DNA from: Streptomyces nigra
GTDB taxonomy: Bacteria > Actinomycetota > Actinomycetes > Streptomycetales > Streptomycetaceae
Assembly: GCF_003074055.1 (NCBI RefSeq)
Contig: NZ_CP029043.1
Location: forward strand, 7,184,501 to 7,248,500
Length of the DNA: 64,000 bases
Direction: 5' to 3'
The notes beneath the pieces were generated by a model. That model saw only the letters and a list, made by a program, of their open reading frames with translations, was not told where the DNA came from and did no database searches. Of the stretch, positions 1 to 10,038 are shown piece after piece. A program made the translations under genes and the position numbers. Every line of letters begins with the position of its first letter. Position 1 is the first letter of the stretch.

Positions 1-327
1 TGACGCCGAGCGGCACCCGCTGCGGGCCCGGCGTGACAGACGCGTGGAGTCGCGCGCGGCGGCGGTCGGCGGATGGTCGGTCCGCTCCCGCCCGGTGCGA
101 CACCACGAGCATCACCGCACCCACGGACCCGCCGCAACCACCCGTGCCGGACCCGCCGCCCTGGAACCGTCCCGCCCCCTGTGGCCTGCGGCGATACGGG
201 GGCCTGGGATGCCGATGGGGCCCGTGGTCGGGCTCGGACGCGCGGAGGCCACCGGGAAGCCGAGCGGCGGCACCCCGCTTAGATTGGTACTGACGGAGAA
301 CGCGCTCGGGGGTCGTGGGGAGCGCGC
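1..327. other. Upstream region of the SpoIIE-type phosphatase gene, no convincing gene
   Basis: The short open frames here lack a good ribosome binding site and match no family I recognise. The last 50 bases become less GC-rich, with TAGATT at 280-285 as a possible -10 element. GGGAGC just before the ATG at 328 is the ribosome binding site of the phosphatase gene. The first three bases could be the stop codon of a gene lying outside the window, which cannot be tested. Confidence 0.5.
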
Positions 328-1563
328 ATGACGGCGGACATCGAATTCACGGCCTTCTTCGACGCCACACCGAGCCCGTATCTCGTTCTGGACACGGGCC
401 TGGTGATCCGTTACGTCAACCCGGCCTATCTGCGGGTCACCGGCCGCACCGCCGACGAACTGGTCGGCAAGCGCTTCTTCGACGCCCTGCCGGAGAACCC
501 GGGCGCCGAGCAGGCCGAGGACAACCTCAGGGCCTCCCTGACCCGGGTCCTGAACAGCGGGAAGCCGGAGACCCTGGTCCTCCAGCGCTACGACATCCCC
601 GCCCGTGACGGTTCGGGCGGCTTCGAGGAGCGCTGGTGGTCGGAGATCCACACCCCGATCGTGGGTCCGGACGGCGCGGTGCGGTGGATCGTCCAGCGCG
701 CCGACGACGTCACCGGGTTCGTCCGCTCCCAGCGGGCTCAGGAGCCGGCCGGCGAGTTCACGGACCTGAAGAAGGGCATGGCGGCCGAGCTGTACGTCCG
801 CGCCCGCGAGGCGCACCGGCTGAACCAGGAGCTGCGTCAGGCCCACGCCCGGGAACGCCAGATCGGCGTGGCGCTCCAGGAGGCCATGCTGTCGGCCCCC
901 GACCTCGATCTGCACCACGACAACATCGCCGTGCGCTATCTGCCCGCGGCCTCCTCGCTCAACGTGTGCGGCGACTGGTACGACGTCGTCGACCTGCCGC
1001 CCGACCGCTACGCCGCCGCGGTCGGCGACGTGGTCGGGCACGGGCTGCGCGCCGCCGCCGTCATGGGCATGCTCCGCAGCGCCCTGAGCGCGGTCATCCG
1101 GGCCACCCCCAGCCCGGCCCAGGCGCTGGAGGTGCTCGGCCTGTACGCCCGCTCGATGGAGGGCGCGACGGCGGCGACCGCGGTGAAGGTCCTGGTCGAC
1201 ACCCGCAGCCGGCTGATCATCTACAGCAACGCGGGGCATCCGCCGCCCGTCCTGCTGCACACCGACGGCTCGTGCGAGCTGCTGGACCGGGCGACCGACC
1301 CGCCCCTGGGCACCCGTGAGCACCATGTGCCCCGCCCCCAGGCCGGCGTCTCCTACCAGCCGGGCGACACCCTCGTGCTCTACACCGACGGCCTCATCGA
1401 ACGGCGCGGGGAGGACATCGACGTCGGCCTGGCCCGGCTCACCTCCGCCCTCGCCCAGGACGGCACGCTCGGCCACGACCAGCTGGCCGACGCGCTGCTC
1501 GCCCGGCTCGACGTGGCGGGCGGTTCCTCCGACGACATCGCGCTGATCGTCATCCGCCTCTGA
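328..1563 (+). CDS. PAS domain-containing SpoIIE-type (PP2C) serine phosphatase
   Basis: A cytosolic signalling phosphatase of 411 residues with no membrane segment. Residues about 5-130 form a PAS sensor (FFDATPSPYLVLD, then YVNPAYLRVTGRTADEL). A short helical linker leads to a PP2C/SpoIIE catalytic domain from about residue 175. The metal-binding acidic motifs are visible as GDWYDV near residue 215, GDVVGHG near 233 and the terminal DDIALIVI near 401. Members of this family dephosphorylate anti-anti-sigma factors in partner-switching pathways; the partner here is unknown. GGGAGC lies just upstream of the ATG. It stands alone, 100 bp before a stress protein gene on the same strand. The N-terminal kinase-like ATPase and GAF domains found in many Streptomyces relatives are absent. 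Confidence 0.9.
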   Translation: MTADIEFTAFFDATPSPYLVLDTGLVIRYVNPAYLRVTGRTADELVGKRFFDALPENPGAEQAEDNLRASLTRVLNSGKPETLVLQRYDIPARDGSGGFEERWWSEIHTPIVGPDGAVRWIVQRADDVTGFVRSQRAQEPAGEFTDLKKGMAAELYVRAREAHRLNQELRQAHARERQIGVALQEAMLSAPDLDLHHDNIAVRYLPAASSLNVCGDWYDVVDLPPDRYAAAVGDVVGHGLRAAAVMGMLRSALSAVIRATPSPAQALEVLGLYARSMEGATAATAVKVLVDTRSRLIIYSNAGHPPPVLLHTDGSCELLDRATDPPLGTREHHVPRPQAGVSYQPGDTLVLYTDGLIERRGEDIDVGLARLTSALAQDGTLGHDQLADALLARLDVAGGSSDDIALIVIRL

Positions 1564-1588
1564 GGCGTCCGAGGCGTCCGAGGCCTCC
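1562..1588. repeat. Three tandem 9-bp units at the phosphatase stop codon
   Basis: GAGGCGTCC occurs at 1562-1570 and 1571-1579, followed by GAGGCCTCC at 1580-1588. The array overlaps the TGA stop of the phosphatase gene. A 9-bp unit keeps the reading frame, so it may be a slippage product that once extended the coding end. Confidence 0.8.
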
Positions 1589-1671
1589 GACGCCCGGCCG
1601 GCCCTGTGGGACTGCGGCGGGCGGCCATCGGGCGGAGGCTGGAGCCCGGGCCGTCGAGCCGAGGAGGAAGC

Positions 1672-2130
1672 ATGGCCGAGCAGGCTGAGGGAGCGGACCG
1701 GGTCGTGGTCGGGGTGGACGGTTCGGACGCGTCCCGGGATGCCCTGCGCTGGGCCGTGCGGCAGGCGGGGCTCACCGGGGGAGAGGTACGGGTGCTCGGC
1801 GCCTGGGTGGTCCCGCAGTACCACGGGGCGCTCGGCTGGCTGCCACCGGAGAGCACCGACGAGGCGGCGCTGGAGGAACGCGCCCGCGACGAACTCACCA
1901 CGGCCGTCGAGGAAACCCTGGGGCCACGGCCGCCCGTCGAGGTGCGGACCGAGGTGCGCTACGGCGCCCCGGCCGGGGTCCTGGTCGACGCGTCCCGCGA
2001 GGCCACCCTGCTCGTGGTCGGCAGTCGGGGCCGCGGCGGCTTCGCCGGTCTGCTCCTCGGGTCCGTGGCCCAGCACTGCGCCCAGCACGCGGCCTGCCCG
2101 GTGGTGGTCGTCCGCGCCACCGGGCAGTAG
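1672..2130 (+). CDS. Universal stress protein, single UspA domain
   Basis: A single-domain Usp protein of 152 residues. It begins with the usual strand and turn (RVVVGVDGSDASRDALRWAV) and ends with the ATP-binding signature: VVGSRGRGGFAGLLLGSVA, then the strand CPVVVVR. Family members bind ATP and act as poorly defined regulators in stress and dormancy. The ATG at 1672 is chosen because GAGGAGGAAG lies immediately before it; an in-frame GTG at 1606 would only add a low-complexity leader. The gene converges on the DUF899 gene, leaving 13 bp between the two stop codons. Confidence 0.92.
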   Translation: MAEQAEGADRVVVGVDGSDASRDALRWAVRQAGLTGGEVRVLGAWVVPQYHGALGWLPPESTDEAALEERARDELTTAVEETLGPRPPVEVRTEVRYGAPAGVLVDASREATLLVVGSRGRGGFAGLLLGSVAQHCAQHAACPVVVVRATGQ

Positions 2131-2143
2131 TGCGGATGGGCGG

Positions 2144-2926
2144 TCAGTGGCAGGGACCCCTCCGGCCGAGGGTCGTCTCGGGGGTCGCGCCCGGCCTCGT
2201 CCACTGCGCGGCGGGGCGGCTCGTCGGGCCCCAGGTCGCCCGGCCGTCGGAGTCCGTGCGCCAGTACCAGCAGGGTTCGCCGGCCGGGGCCGTACCGCCC
2301 TCGGGGTGCTCCTCCCACGCCTCACCGCGCCCGTGGGGCGTCATGTCGAGCAGGGCGAGCGAGGGGTTGGCCGGTTCGTTGCCGCGGCCGGTCGTGCTGT
2401 AGGTCAGGAACGCGCGGTCGCCGTCGCGCAGATAGCTGGTCAGATAGCCCGTCGCGCCGCCGACCGGCTCGTCCACGCCGCGCACCGAGTACCAGGGCTG
2501 GGTGTAGCCCATGAAGTCCACGAAGGCGGCCACCTCGTCCCAGGGGCCCGTGGTCACGATGGCGAAGGAGACCCCGCGGGCGTTCAGGTACACGGCGTCC
2601 CGCAGATGCCAGGCGGCCGTCGTGCAGCCCTCGCACTGGCCCTGCGGCGGGGTGCCGTCGTACCACATGTGCTTGTAGACGAGGAGTTCGTCGCGGCCCT
2701 CGAACAGGTCGAGGAACGGGACAGGCCCGTCCGGGCCGACGACCTCCACCGTGGCGTCGAACTCCACCATCGGCAGCCGGCGCCGGTCCGCGGCGAGGGC
2801 GTCGCCCGCACGGGTGTGCGCCTTCTCCCGGACCAGGAGCTCGTCACGGGCCTTCTGCCAGGTGGCCAGGTCGACGACGGGGCGGCCGGGCCGCTCGGTG
2901 TCCAGGTCACGGGGTGTGGACGTCAT
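2144..2926 (-). CDS. DUF899 family thioredoxin-like protein
   Basis: A 260-residue cytosolic protein of the DUF899 family, which has a thioredoxin-like fold and no experimentally settled function. The diagnostic stretch is clear: VEFDATVEVVG, LLVYKHMWYDGTPPQGQCEG, then an acidic region and PWYSVRG. The C-terminal half carries FLTYSTTGRGNE. The start at 2926 is supported by GGAGGA a few bases upstream; about 46 further codons upstream are open but have no family similarity. Single cysteines are present but no CxxC pair, so redox activity should not be assumed from the fold. It is convergent with the stress protein gene and divergent from the GH15 operon. Confidence 0.85.
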   Translation of the reverse strand: MTSTPRDLDTERPGRPVVDLATWQKARDELLVREKAHTRAGDALAADRRRLPMVEFDATVEVVGPDGPVPFLDLFEGRDELLVYKHMWYDGTPPQGQCEGCTTAAWHLRDAVYLNARGVSFAIVTTGPWDEVAAFVDFMGYTQPWYSVRGVDEPVGGATGYLTSYLRDGDRAFLTYSTTGRGNEPANPSLALLDMTPHGRGEAWEEHPEGGTAPAGEPCWYWRTDSDGRATWGPTSRPAAQWTRPGATPETTLGRRGPCH

Positions 2927-3154
2927 GGTGTCCTCCGGGTCGGTGCACGGCGTTGTGAGGGCAGACCGGCGCAGGGCCCGGAACTCATCGGCCGGGACCG
3001 GTCGGACGAAACCCCGCTTGCGCCGTACGGCCCCCGGACGTCCCCGGGAAGGACGGCACCGCACGCGCGGTCGTCACCGGACCCTGCACGATGCCCTGAG
3101 GGGTCCTCGGGCGCGTACGGGACCCGGGTCCTCGACGCTGGGAAACGAGACGGC

Positions 3155-4981
3155 ATGCATGACCCCGACCCGCCCTTCCGGCCGGTCCGCAGACCCGACG
3201 GCCATCTGCCGCTGGAGGACCTCGGGCTCATCGGCGACGGTACGACCGCCGCCCTGGTCGGCCTCGACGGGTCCGTCCCCTGGCTGTGCCTGCCCCGCTT
3301 CGACGACGCGCCCGTCCTGTGCGGCCTGCTCGACCACGCCCGGGGCGGCCACTTCACCCTCGCGCCCGAGGACCTCAGGGAGGCACGGCAGTTCTACGAA
3401 CCGGACACCGGTGTCCTCGTCACCGAACTGCGCGCCGCCACCGGGGTCGTCCGGATCACCGACGCGCTGTCCCTGCGCTCCGGCGCCGACCTCACCGACG
3501 ACGTACCGGCCGGCCGCGGCGAACTCGTGCGCTCGGCGCGGGTCCTCGACGGGCACGTCCGGCTGCGCGCCGAACTGGAACCGCGCGGCGGCGCCCGCAC
3601 CCGGGCCCTGTTCAGCGGACTCGAGGTGCTGCCGTCCGGACGCCCGGAGCTACGGCTGCATCTGCGCTCCAACCGGCCTCTCGACGGCCTGCGCACCGTC
3701 CACGAACTGTCGCGGGGCGAACGGCTCGACATCGTCCTGTCCTGGGGGCGCTTCCACCGGCACCACCGCTTCGACGCGGAGGAGATGCTGCGGACCACCG
3801 CCGACGCCTGGCACCGCTGGATGCGCCACCTCGTCTACGACGGCCCCGAGGAGCCCCTGGTCAGACGGGCCGCGATCACCCTGAAGCTCTGCGACGACTG
3901 GGTGCACGGCTCGCTGGTCGCCGCCCCCACGTCCTCCCTGCCCGCCCCGATCGGCGGCGTCCGCAACTGGGACTACCGCTACGCCTGGATCCGCGACGCC
4001 GCCTACGCCGTGTTCGCGCTGCGCCGTATCGGGTTCGGCGGCGAGGCGGACGCCTTCCTCGGCTGGGTCCTGGACGCCTTCGAGGACAGCGGACAGCCCC
4101 GCATCATGTACGGCCTGCGGGGCGGCCCGGTGCCCGACGAGACCGTGGACGGCGCCTTGGAGGGGTACCGGCGCTCGGCCCCCGTGCGCTGGGGCAACGG
4201 CGCCGCCGACCAGCGCCAGCACGACGTGTACGGCGAGATCCTGGACTGCGCCCACCAGTGGCTGCGCTCCGGCGGCGAGATCCAGCCCGCCCTGTGGGCG
4301 AGCCTGGCCGGCCTCGCCGACACCGCCGAGCAGGCCTGGCGGCAGCCGGACCAGGGGATCTGGGAGGTCCGTGGCGAAGGCCGCGTCTTCACCTACTCGG
4401 CCGGGCTCTGCCAGGTCGCCGTCGACCGGGCCGCGCGGATCGGCGCGCGGCTGGGACTGCCCGGCCGGGTCACCGAGTGGCGGGACGCCGCGGACCGGCT
4501 GCGGCAGCTCGTCCTGGACTCCTGGGACCCCGGGGCGCGGACCCTCAGCGCGCACCTGGACGGCGGCGGCGTCCTCGACGCCAGTCTGCTCGCCCTCCCA
4601 CTGCGCGAGGTCGTGCCGGCCGGTCACCCCCGGATGACGGCGACCACCGCCGCCGTCGCCGAACGTCTGTCCGCGGGCGGCGGCCTGCTGTACCGCTATC
4701 TGCACGACGAGTCACCCGACGGACTCGCCGGTGACGAGGGCGCGTTCGTCCTGTGCAGCTTCTGGCTGGTGGACAACCTCGTCGCCCAGGGCAGGATCGA
4801 GGAGGCGGAGAACCTGTACGCCTCGCTGTGCGCCCGGGCGAGCCCGCTCGGGCTGCTGTCGGAACAGATCGATCCCACGACAGGAGCGTTCATGGGGAAC
4901 TTCCCGCAGGCCTTCAGCCATATCGGGGTGGTCGCGAGCGGGGTGAACCTCGCCAGGGCCCGGGCGGGTGTCACGCGATGA
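3155..4981 (+). CDS. Glycoside hydrolase family 15 protein (trehalase/glucoamylase-like)
   Basis: 608 residues, the usual length for bacterial cytosolic GH15 proteins. The N-terminal beta-sandwich begins PLEDLGLIGDGTTAALVGLDG. The (alpha/alpha)6 barrel carries the family hallmark GVRNWDYRYAWIRDAAY near residue 268. The C-terminal region includes SEQIDPTTG and ends with FSHIGVV. There is no signal peptide, so it acts inside the cell. GH15 members of this type hydrolyse trehalose or alpha-glucans, and the sequence alone does not decide which. The stop overlaps the start of zwf (ATGA at 4978), so the two genes are translationally coupled. The ATG at 3155 gives the expected N-terminus, although its ribosome binding site is weak. 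Confidence 0.9.
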   Translation: MHDPDPPFRPVRRPDGHLPLEDLGLIGDGTTAALVGLDGSVPWLCLPRFDDAPVLCGLLDHARGGHFTLAPEDLREARQFYEPDTGVLVTELRAATGVVRITDALSLRSGADLTDDVPAGRGELVRSARVLDGHVRLRAELEPRGGARTRALFSGLEVLPSGRPELRLHLRSNRPLDGLRTVHELSRGERLDIVLSWGRFHRHHRFDAEEMLRTTADAWHRWMRHLVYDGPEEPLVRRAAITLKLCDDWVHGSLVAAPTSSLPAPIGGVRNWDYRYAWIRDAAYAVFALRRIGFGGEADAFLGWVLDAFEDSGQPRIMYGLRGGPVPDETVDGALEGYRRSAPVRWGNGAADQRQHDVYGEILDCAHQWLRSGGEIQPALWASLAGLADTAEQAWRQPDQGIWEVRGEGRVFTYSAGLCQVAVDRAARIGARLGLPGRVTEWRDAADRLRQLVLDSWDPGARTLSAHLDGGGVLDASLLALPLREVVPAGHPRMTATTAAVAERLSAGGGLLYRYLHDESPDGLAGDEGAFVLCSFWLVDNLVAQGRIEEAENLYASLCARASPLGLLSEQIDPTTGAFMGNFPQAFSHIGVVASGVNLARARAGVTR

Positions 4982-6327
4982 TCGGGCGGCTTGCCGTCTT
5001 CGGCGCGACGGGCGATCTCACCGCCCGCTTCCTGCTGCCCGCGCTGGCCGCCCTGCGCGGCGCCGGGCACGTGGGTGACGGCCTGGACCTGCTCTGCGCC
5101 GGACGCCAGGACTGGAGCACCGACCAGTACCGGGAGTGGGCGGCGGACCGGCTCGGGCCGTCACGGTCCGAGGACGCCGACGCGGTCGTGGCGTCGGCCC
5201 GCTATGTCCGCTGCGATGTCGCCGACCCCGACGAGGTCGCCGCCGCCCTCGCCGGGGACGGGCCGGTCGCCGTCTACCTGGCGCTGCCCCCGGCGGTGTT
5301 CCCCGCGGCGGTCGTCGCGCTGCACCGGGCCGGCCTGCCGGAGGGCAGCCGGATCGTCCTGGAGAAGCCGTTCGGCGAGGACCTGGCCGGGGCGCAGGAG
5401 CTCAACCGGCTGCTCGCCGCGCTCGTGCCGGAGCAGGCGGTGTTCCGCGTCGACCACTTCCTGGCCATGTCGACCGTGCAGAACGTCCTCGGCAGCCGGC
5501 TGACCAACCGGGTCCTGGAGCCGCTGTGGAACGGCACGCACATCGCCGAGATCGAGATCGTCTGGGACGAGACCCTCGCCCTGGAGGGCAGGGCCGGCTA
5601 CTACGACCACGTCGGCGCCCTCAAGGACATGATCCAGAATCATCTGCTGCAACTGCTGTGCCTGGTGGCCATGGAACCGCCGATCACCCTCGGCGAGCGG
5701 GACCTGCGGGACCGCAAGGTCGACGTCCTGCGCTCGGTCCGGCCGCTCACCGAGGAGGACGCCGTGCGCCGCACCCGCCGGGCGCGCTATCTGCCGGGCC
5801 GGATCGGCGACCGTGACATCCCCGCCTACGCCGACGAGGACGGCGTCGACCCGGGCCGCGGCACCGAGACCTTCGCCGAGGTGGAACTGGAGATCGACAA
5901 CTGGCGCTGGTCCGGCTGCGTCTTCCGGCTGCGCAGCGGCAAGGCGCTCGGCACGGACCGCAAGGAGGTGGCCGTGCACTTCCGTTCCGTGCCGCACCTG
6001 CCGTTCCGGCACGGCGGGACCGCCGTGCCCAACGTGCTCCGCTTCCAGCTCGAACCGGAGGGACTCACCCTGGACCTCACGGGCACCGGCTCCGGCACAG
6101 ACGCGTTCACCCCGCTCACCCTCACCGCCCGGATGGACCCGCCGCCCCTGCCGGCCTACGCCCGGGTCCTGCTGGACGTGCTCACGGGCGACCCGGCCCT
6201 GTCGATCCGCAGCGACGAGGCGGAGGAGGCGTGGCGGGTCGTCGACCCCGTGCTGTCCGCGTGGCGCAAGGACCTCGTACCGCTGGAGGAGTATCCGGCC
6301 GGCTCGGACGGCCCGCCCGCACGATGA
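4978..6327 (+). CDS. zwf: Glucose-6-phosphate dehydrogenase, divergent paralogue
   Basis: A 449-residue protein, about 40-60 residues shorter than typical bacterial G6PDH, which oxidises glucose 6-phosphate with NAD(P)+. The nucleotide-binding motif is GATGDLTARFLLPAL, followed by EKPFGEDL and later DMIQNHLLQL with the conserved histidine. The usual substrate-binding signature RIDHYLGKE appears here as RVDHFLAMS near residues 158-166. The histidine is kept, but the lysine equivalent to catalytic Lys182 of the Leuconostoc enzyme is methionine. The gene overlaps both neighbours by ATGA junctions, in an operon with GH15 and gluconokinase. Its role in glucose oxidation fits the context; normal catalytic rate is uncertain because of the lysine change. 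Confidence 0.87.
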   Translation: MIGRLAVFGATGDLTARFLLPALAALRGAGHVGDGLDLLCAGRQDWSTDQYREWAADRLGPSRSEDADAVVASARYVRCDVADPDEVAAALAGDGPVAVYLALPPAVFPAAVVALHRAGLPEGSRIVLEKPFGEDLAGAQELNRLLAALVPEQAVFRVDHFLAMSTVQNVLGSRLTNRVLEPLWNGTHIAEIEIVWDETLALEGRAGYYDHVGALKDMIQNHLLQLLCLVAMEPPITLGERDLRDRKVDVLRSVRPLTEEDAVRRTRRARYLPGRIGDRDIPAYADEDGVDPGRGTETFAEVELEIDNWRWSGCVFRLRSGKALGTDRKEVAVHFRSVPHLPFRHGGTAVPNVLRFQLEPEGLTLDLTGTGSGTDAFTPLTLTARMDPPPLPAYARVLLDVLTGDPALSIRSDEAEEAWRVVDPVLSAWRKDLVPLEEYPAGSDGPPAR

Positions 6328-6860
6328 CCCCGCACGGCACGGACCCGCCCTCCGTGGTGGTCATGGGCGTCTCCGGGACCGGCAAGTCCACGGTGGGCCG
6401 GCTGCTGGCCGTACGTCTCGGCGTGCCGTTCGCGGACGCGGACGAACTGCACCCGCCGGCCAACATCGCCAAGATGGCGTCGGGCGTCCCGCTCGACGAC
6501 GCGGACCGCCTGCCCTGGCTGGAGAGCGTCGGCCGGCTGCTCCGCACACACCAGGAGGACGGCACCGGTGCCGTGGTCACCTGCTCCGCGCTCAGGCGCC
6601 GCTACCGGGACGTCCTGCGCGCGGCCTGCCCCGGCGCCTTCTTCCTGCACCTCACCGGTGATCCGCGGCTGCTCGCGGAGCGGATCGGGCGGCGCAGCGG
6701 CCACTTCATGCCCGCCGGGCTGCTCGACTCGCAGCTGCGGACGCTGGAACCCCTGGAACCCGGCGAGGACGGGACCTCGATCGATGTGACGCCCCCGCCC
6801 GAGGAGGTCGCCGCCACGGCGGCCCGGCTGTTCCGAGGCACTGCGGACGGCACGCCCTGA
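6324..6860 (+). CDS. gntK: Gluconokinase
   Basis: A 178-residue P-loop kinase of the GntK type that phosphorylates gluconate to 6-phosphogluconate. It shows the Walker A motif GVSGTGKST at residues about 15-23, the substrate segment DADELHPPANIAKMASGVPL, and the CSALRRRYRD motif. The ATG overlaps the zwf stop codon. With glucose-6-phosphate dehydrogenase upstream, both genes feed the 6-phosphogluconate node, one from glucose 6-phosphate and one from free gluconate. No gluconate permease gene lies nearby. The gene converges on the GreA-like gene, with 7 bp between stop codons. Confidence 0.93.
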   Translation: MTPHGTDPPSVVVMGVSGTGKSTVGRLLAVRLGVPFADADELHPPANIAKMASGVPLDDADRLPWLESVGRLLRTHQEDGTGAVVTCSALRRRYRDVLRAACPGAFFLHLTGDPRLLAERIGRRSGHFMPAGLLDSQLRTLEPLEPGEDGTSIDVTPPPEEVAATAARLFRGTADGTP

Positions 6861-6867
6861 CAACAGG

Positions 6868-7335
6868 TCAGGACTGCCCCAGGGAGACCACGAGGGCGCT
6901 CTGCGAGCCGCCGGGGGTGTGGTAGTGCACCGTGTCTCCGGGTTCGTGCCCCAGCAGGGCACGGCCGAGCGGGCTGTCCACGGTCACCAGCGACCCGTCG
7001 GAGCCCACGGTGGTCTCACCGACGTGGAACGTCTCCTGCGAGCCGTCGGTGAAGCGGACGGTGACCGTGCTGCCCACCCCCACCCGGTCGTCCCGCGGCG
7101 GACCCGCCGTGCCGGCCGTGTCCAGCCGTGTCGTGAGGTCCGTGATCCTGGCGTCGATCCGCCGCAGGTCGTTGGCGCGCTGCAACTCGTCGGCCGCGTC
7201 CGCGAGGTCCCCGACCGCCGCGTCCGAGTCCCTGAGGGTCGAGGCGACGGTGTCGCGCTCGGTGCGCAGCCGTGACAGCTCCTGCTCCAGCGCCTGGCGA
7301 GCGGCGCTGCTGATCGGCGCGGGTTGGCTGGACAT
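6868..7335 (-). CDS. GreA/GreB family elongation factor-like protein
   Basis: A 155-residue protein with the two-domain Gre layout. Residues about 10-75 form an N-terminal helical coiled coil (RQALEQELSRLRTERD, then VGDLADAADELQ at the likely loop tip), and a C-terminal FKBP-like domain follows from about residue 85 (VGVGSTVTVRF, LGRALLGHEPGD). Gre factors enter the RNA polymerase secondary channel and stimulate transcript cleavage; the acidic tip residues needed for this are only partly conserved here, so it may be a divergent polymerase-binding regulator. AGGAGCAGGC precedes the ATG. TAAAAT on the minus strand (7369-7374) is a possible -10 element about 35 bp upstream of the start. Confidence 0.82.
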   Translation of the reverse strand: MSSQPAPISSAARQALEQELSRLRTERDTVASTLRDSDAAVGDLADAADELQRANDLRRIDARITDLTTRLDTAGTAGPPRDDRVGVGSTVTVRFTDGSQETFHVGETTVGSDGSLVTVDSPLGRALLGHEPGDTVHYHTPGGSQSALVVSLGQS

Positions 7336-7450
7336 GCCTGCTCCTGACGCCGGAGACGATGTGTCCCCATTTTAGACACTTCGCCGCATCCTGACCCGTC
7401 CGAGCGTGCCTCGCCAGCCGTCCCGCGCCGCTCCGCCCGCGCCCCGCCCG

Positions 7451-9091
<1,641 letters not shown>

Positions 9092-9233
9092 GTCCGCTCC
9101 TTCGCACACGTCGTCCGATGGGTACGCCCCCATTGTCCCCCGCCCATGACGGCGGGACGCGCCGCGGGCACCCGTTGTGGCGTGTACCCGACCGGTGCGA
9201 CCATGCACTCCGGCGAGGGAAGGGGACACCGAC

Positions 9234-9869
9234 GTGAGGCACGACGACCGACGGCCGCCCGCGGCCGAGCTGTTCGACGCGCTGGGCGCCGACTACGAGA
9301 AGGCGTTCGCGCACGCCCCCGCGCATCTGTCCGCGCTGGAGTGGCTGACCGAGCGGCTGCCGCAGGAAGGGCGGGTCCTCGACGTCGGCAGCGGCACCGG
9401 GCGGCCCACGGCGGCGACCCTGGTGGCGGCGGGCCACTCGGTGCTCGGCGTCGACGTCTCCCCGGTGATGGTCGAGCTGGCCTCCCGTCAGGTGCCCGGC
9501 GCCGAGTTCCGCCACGCCGACATCCGCGAACTCCCGCTGGACGACAGGTCGTTCGACGGCATCTGCGTGTTCTTCTCGCTGCTCCAGATGTCCCGCGCCG
9601 ACCAGGCGGCGTTGGTGCGGCGGCTGGCCTCGGCGCTGCGGCCCGGCGGGCACCTGGTGCTGGCCACGGTGCCCGCCGACGTGGAGGACGTCGAGGTGGT
9701 CTTCATGGGCCGGGCGATCCGCGCGACCAGCTTCTCCGAGGAAGGGGTGCTCGCGCTGGTCCGGGACGCGGGACTGACCGTGCTGTCCGCGGAAGGTTCG
9801 GTGTTCACCCCCGACCACCCGGACGGCGGGCCCGAGCCGCATCTGTTCGTGCGCTGCCGCCGCGACTAG
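9234..9869 (+). CDS. SAM-dependent class I methyltransferase
   Basis: A 211-residue methyltransferase with an N-terminal helical cap and Rossmann domain. Motif I is VLDVGSGTGRPTA near residues 45-57, then LGVDVSPVMVELA, HADIRELPL and a long C-terminal sheet region. It is of the small Methyltransf_11/25 type; the substrate is unknown. GTG at 9234 is preferred because GAGGGAAGGGG precedes it, although in-frame codons exist back to 9177. The TAG stop codon at 9867-9869 lies within the CTAG that begins the adjacent miniature element, so the insertion set or preserved the end of this protein. Confidence 0.85.
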   Translation: MRHDDRRPPAAELFDALGADYEKAFAHAPAHLSALEWLTERLPQEGRVLDVGSGTGRPTAATLVAAGHSVLGVDVSPVMVELASRQVPGAEFRHADIRELPLDDRSFDGICVFFSLLQMSRADQAALVRRLASALRPGGHLVLATVPADVEDVEVVFMGRAIRATSFSEEGVLALVRDAGLTVLSAEGSVFTPDHPDGGPEPHLFVRCRRD

Positions 9870-10031
9870 GGTCTTTCGTTTGGATCAGGCCGGATCAGGG
9901 AGCGGGGTCTGGTTCCGTGCATCGCAAGGCGGAGGAGGGCGCCATGGCGGCGCCATGGCAACCGACGACAACGCGGCGAGGTGCGGTGCCAGACCCCGCG
10001 AGCCCGGCCTGATCCCAACGAAAGACCCTAG
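9866..10031. mobile_element. Miniature inverted-repeat element, type 1 (166 bp)
   Basis: The ends are 28-bp inverted repeats (9866-9893 and 10004-10031) differing at one position, each beginning CTAGGGTCTTTCGTT or its near copy. A second nested pair, GGGGTCTGG and CCAGACCCC, lies inside. The centre holds GGCGCC/CCATGG palindromes. Two internal blocks, GTGCATCGCAAGGCGGAGG (9917-9935) and CGACAACGCGGCGAGGTGC (9966-9984), recur in the element at 55766. No transposase frame fits in 166 bp, so mobilisation would have to be in trans. The CTAG at both outer ends may be a target duplication; IS5-group elements are known to duplicate YTAR, so that assignment is inference. It sits between two convergent genes. 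Confidence 0.8.
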
Positions 10032-10038
10032 ACGTGCG

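Noticed and set aside
112..2325. A 737-codon open frame opposite the phosphatase and stress protein genes
   Set aside because: Its composition (long Arg/Gly/Pro runs) is that of an antisense frame in GC-rich DNA, and the other strand encodes two clear families.
9866..10031. The palindromic region considered as only a terminator
   Set aside because: The 28-bp ends, nested repeats and block sharing with the 55766 element go beyond a simple terminator, although it may end transcription too.
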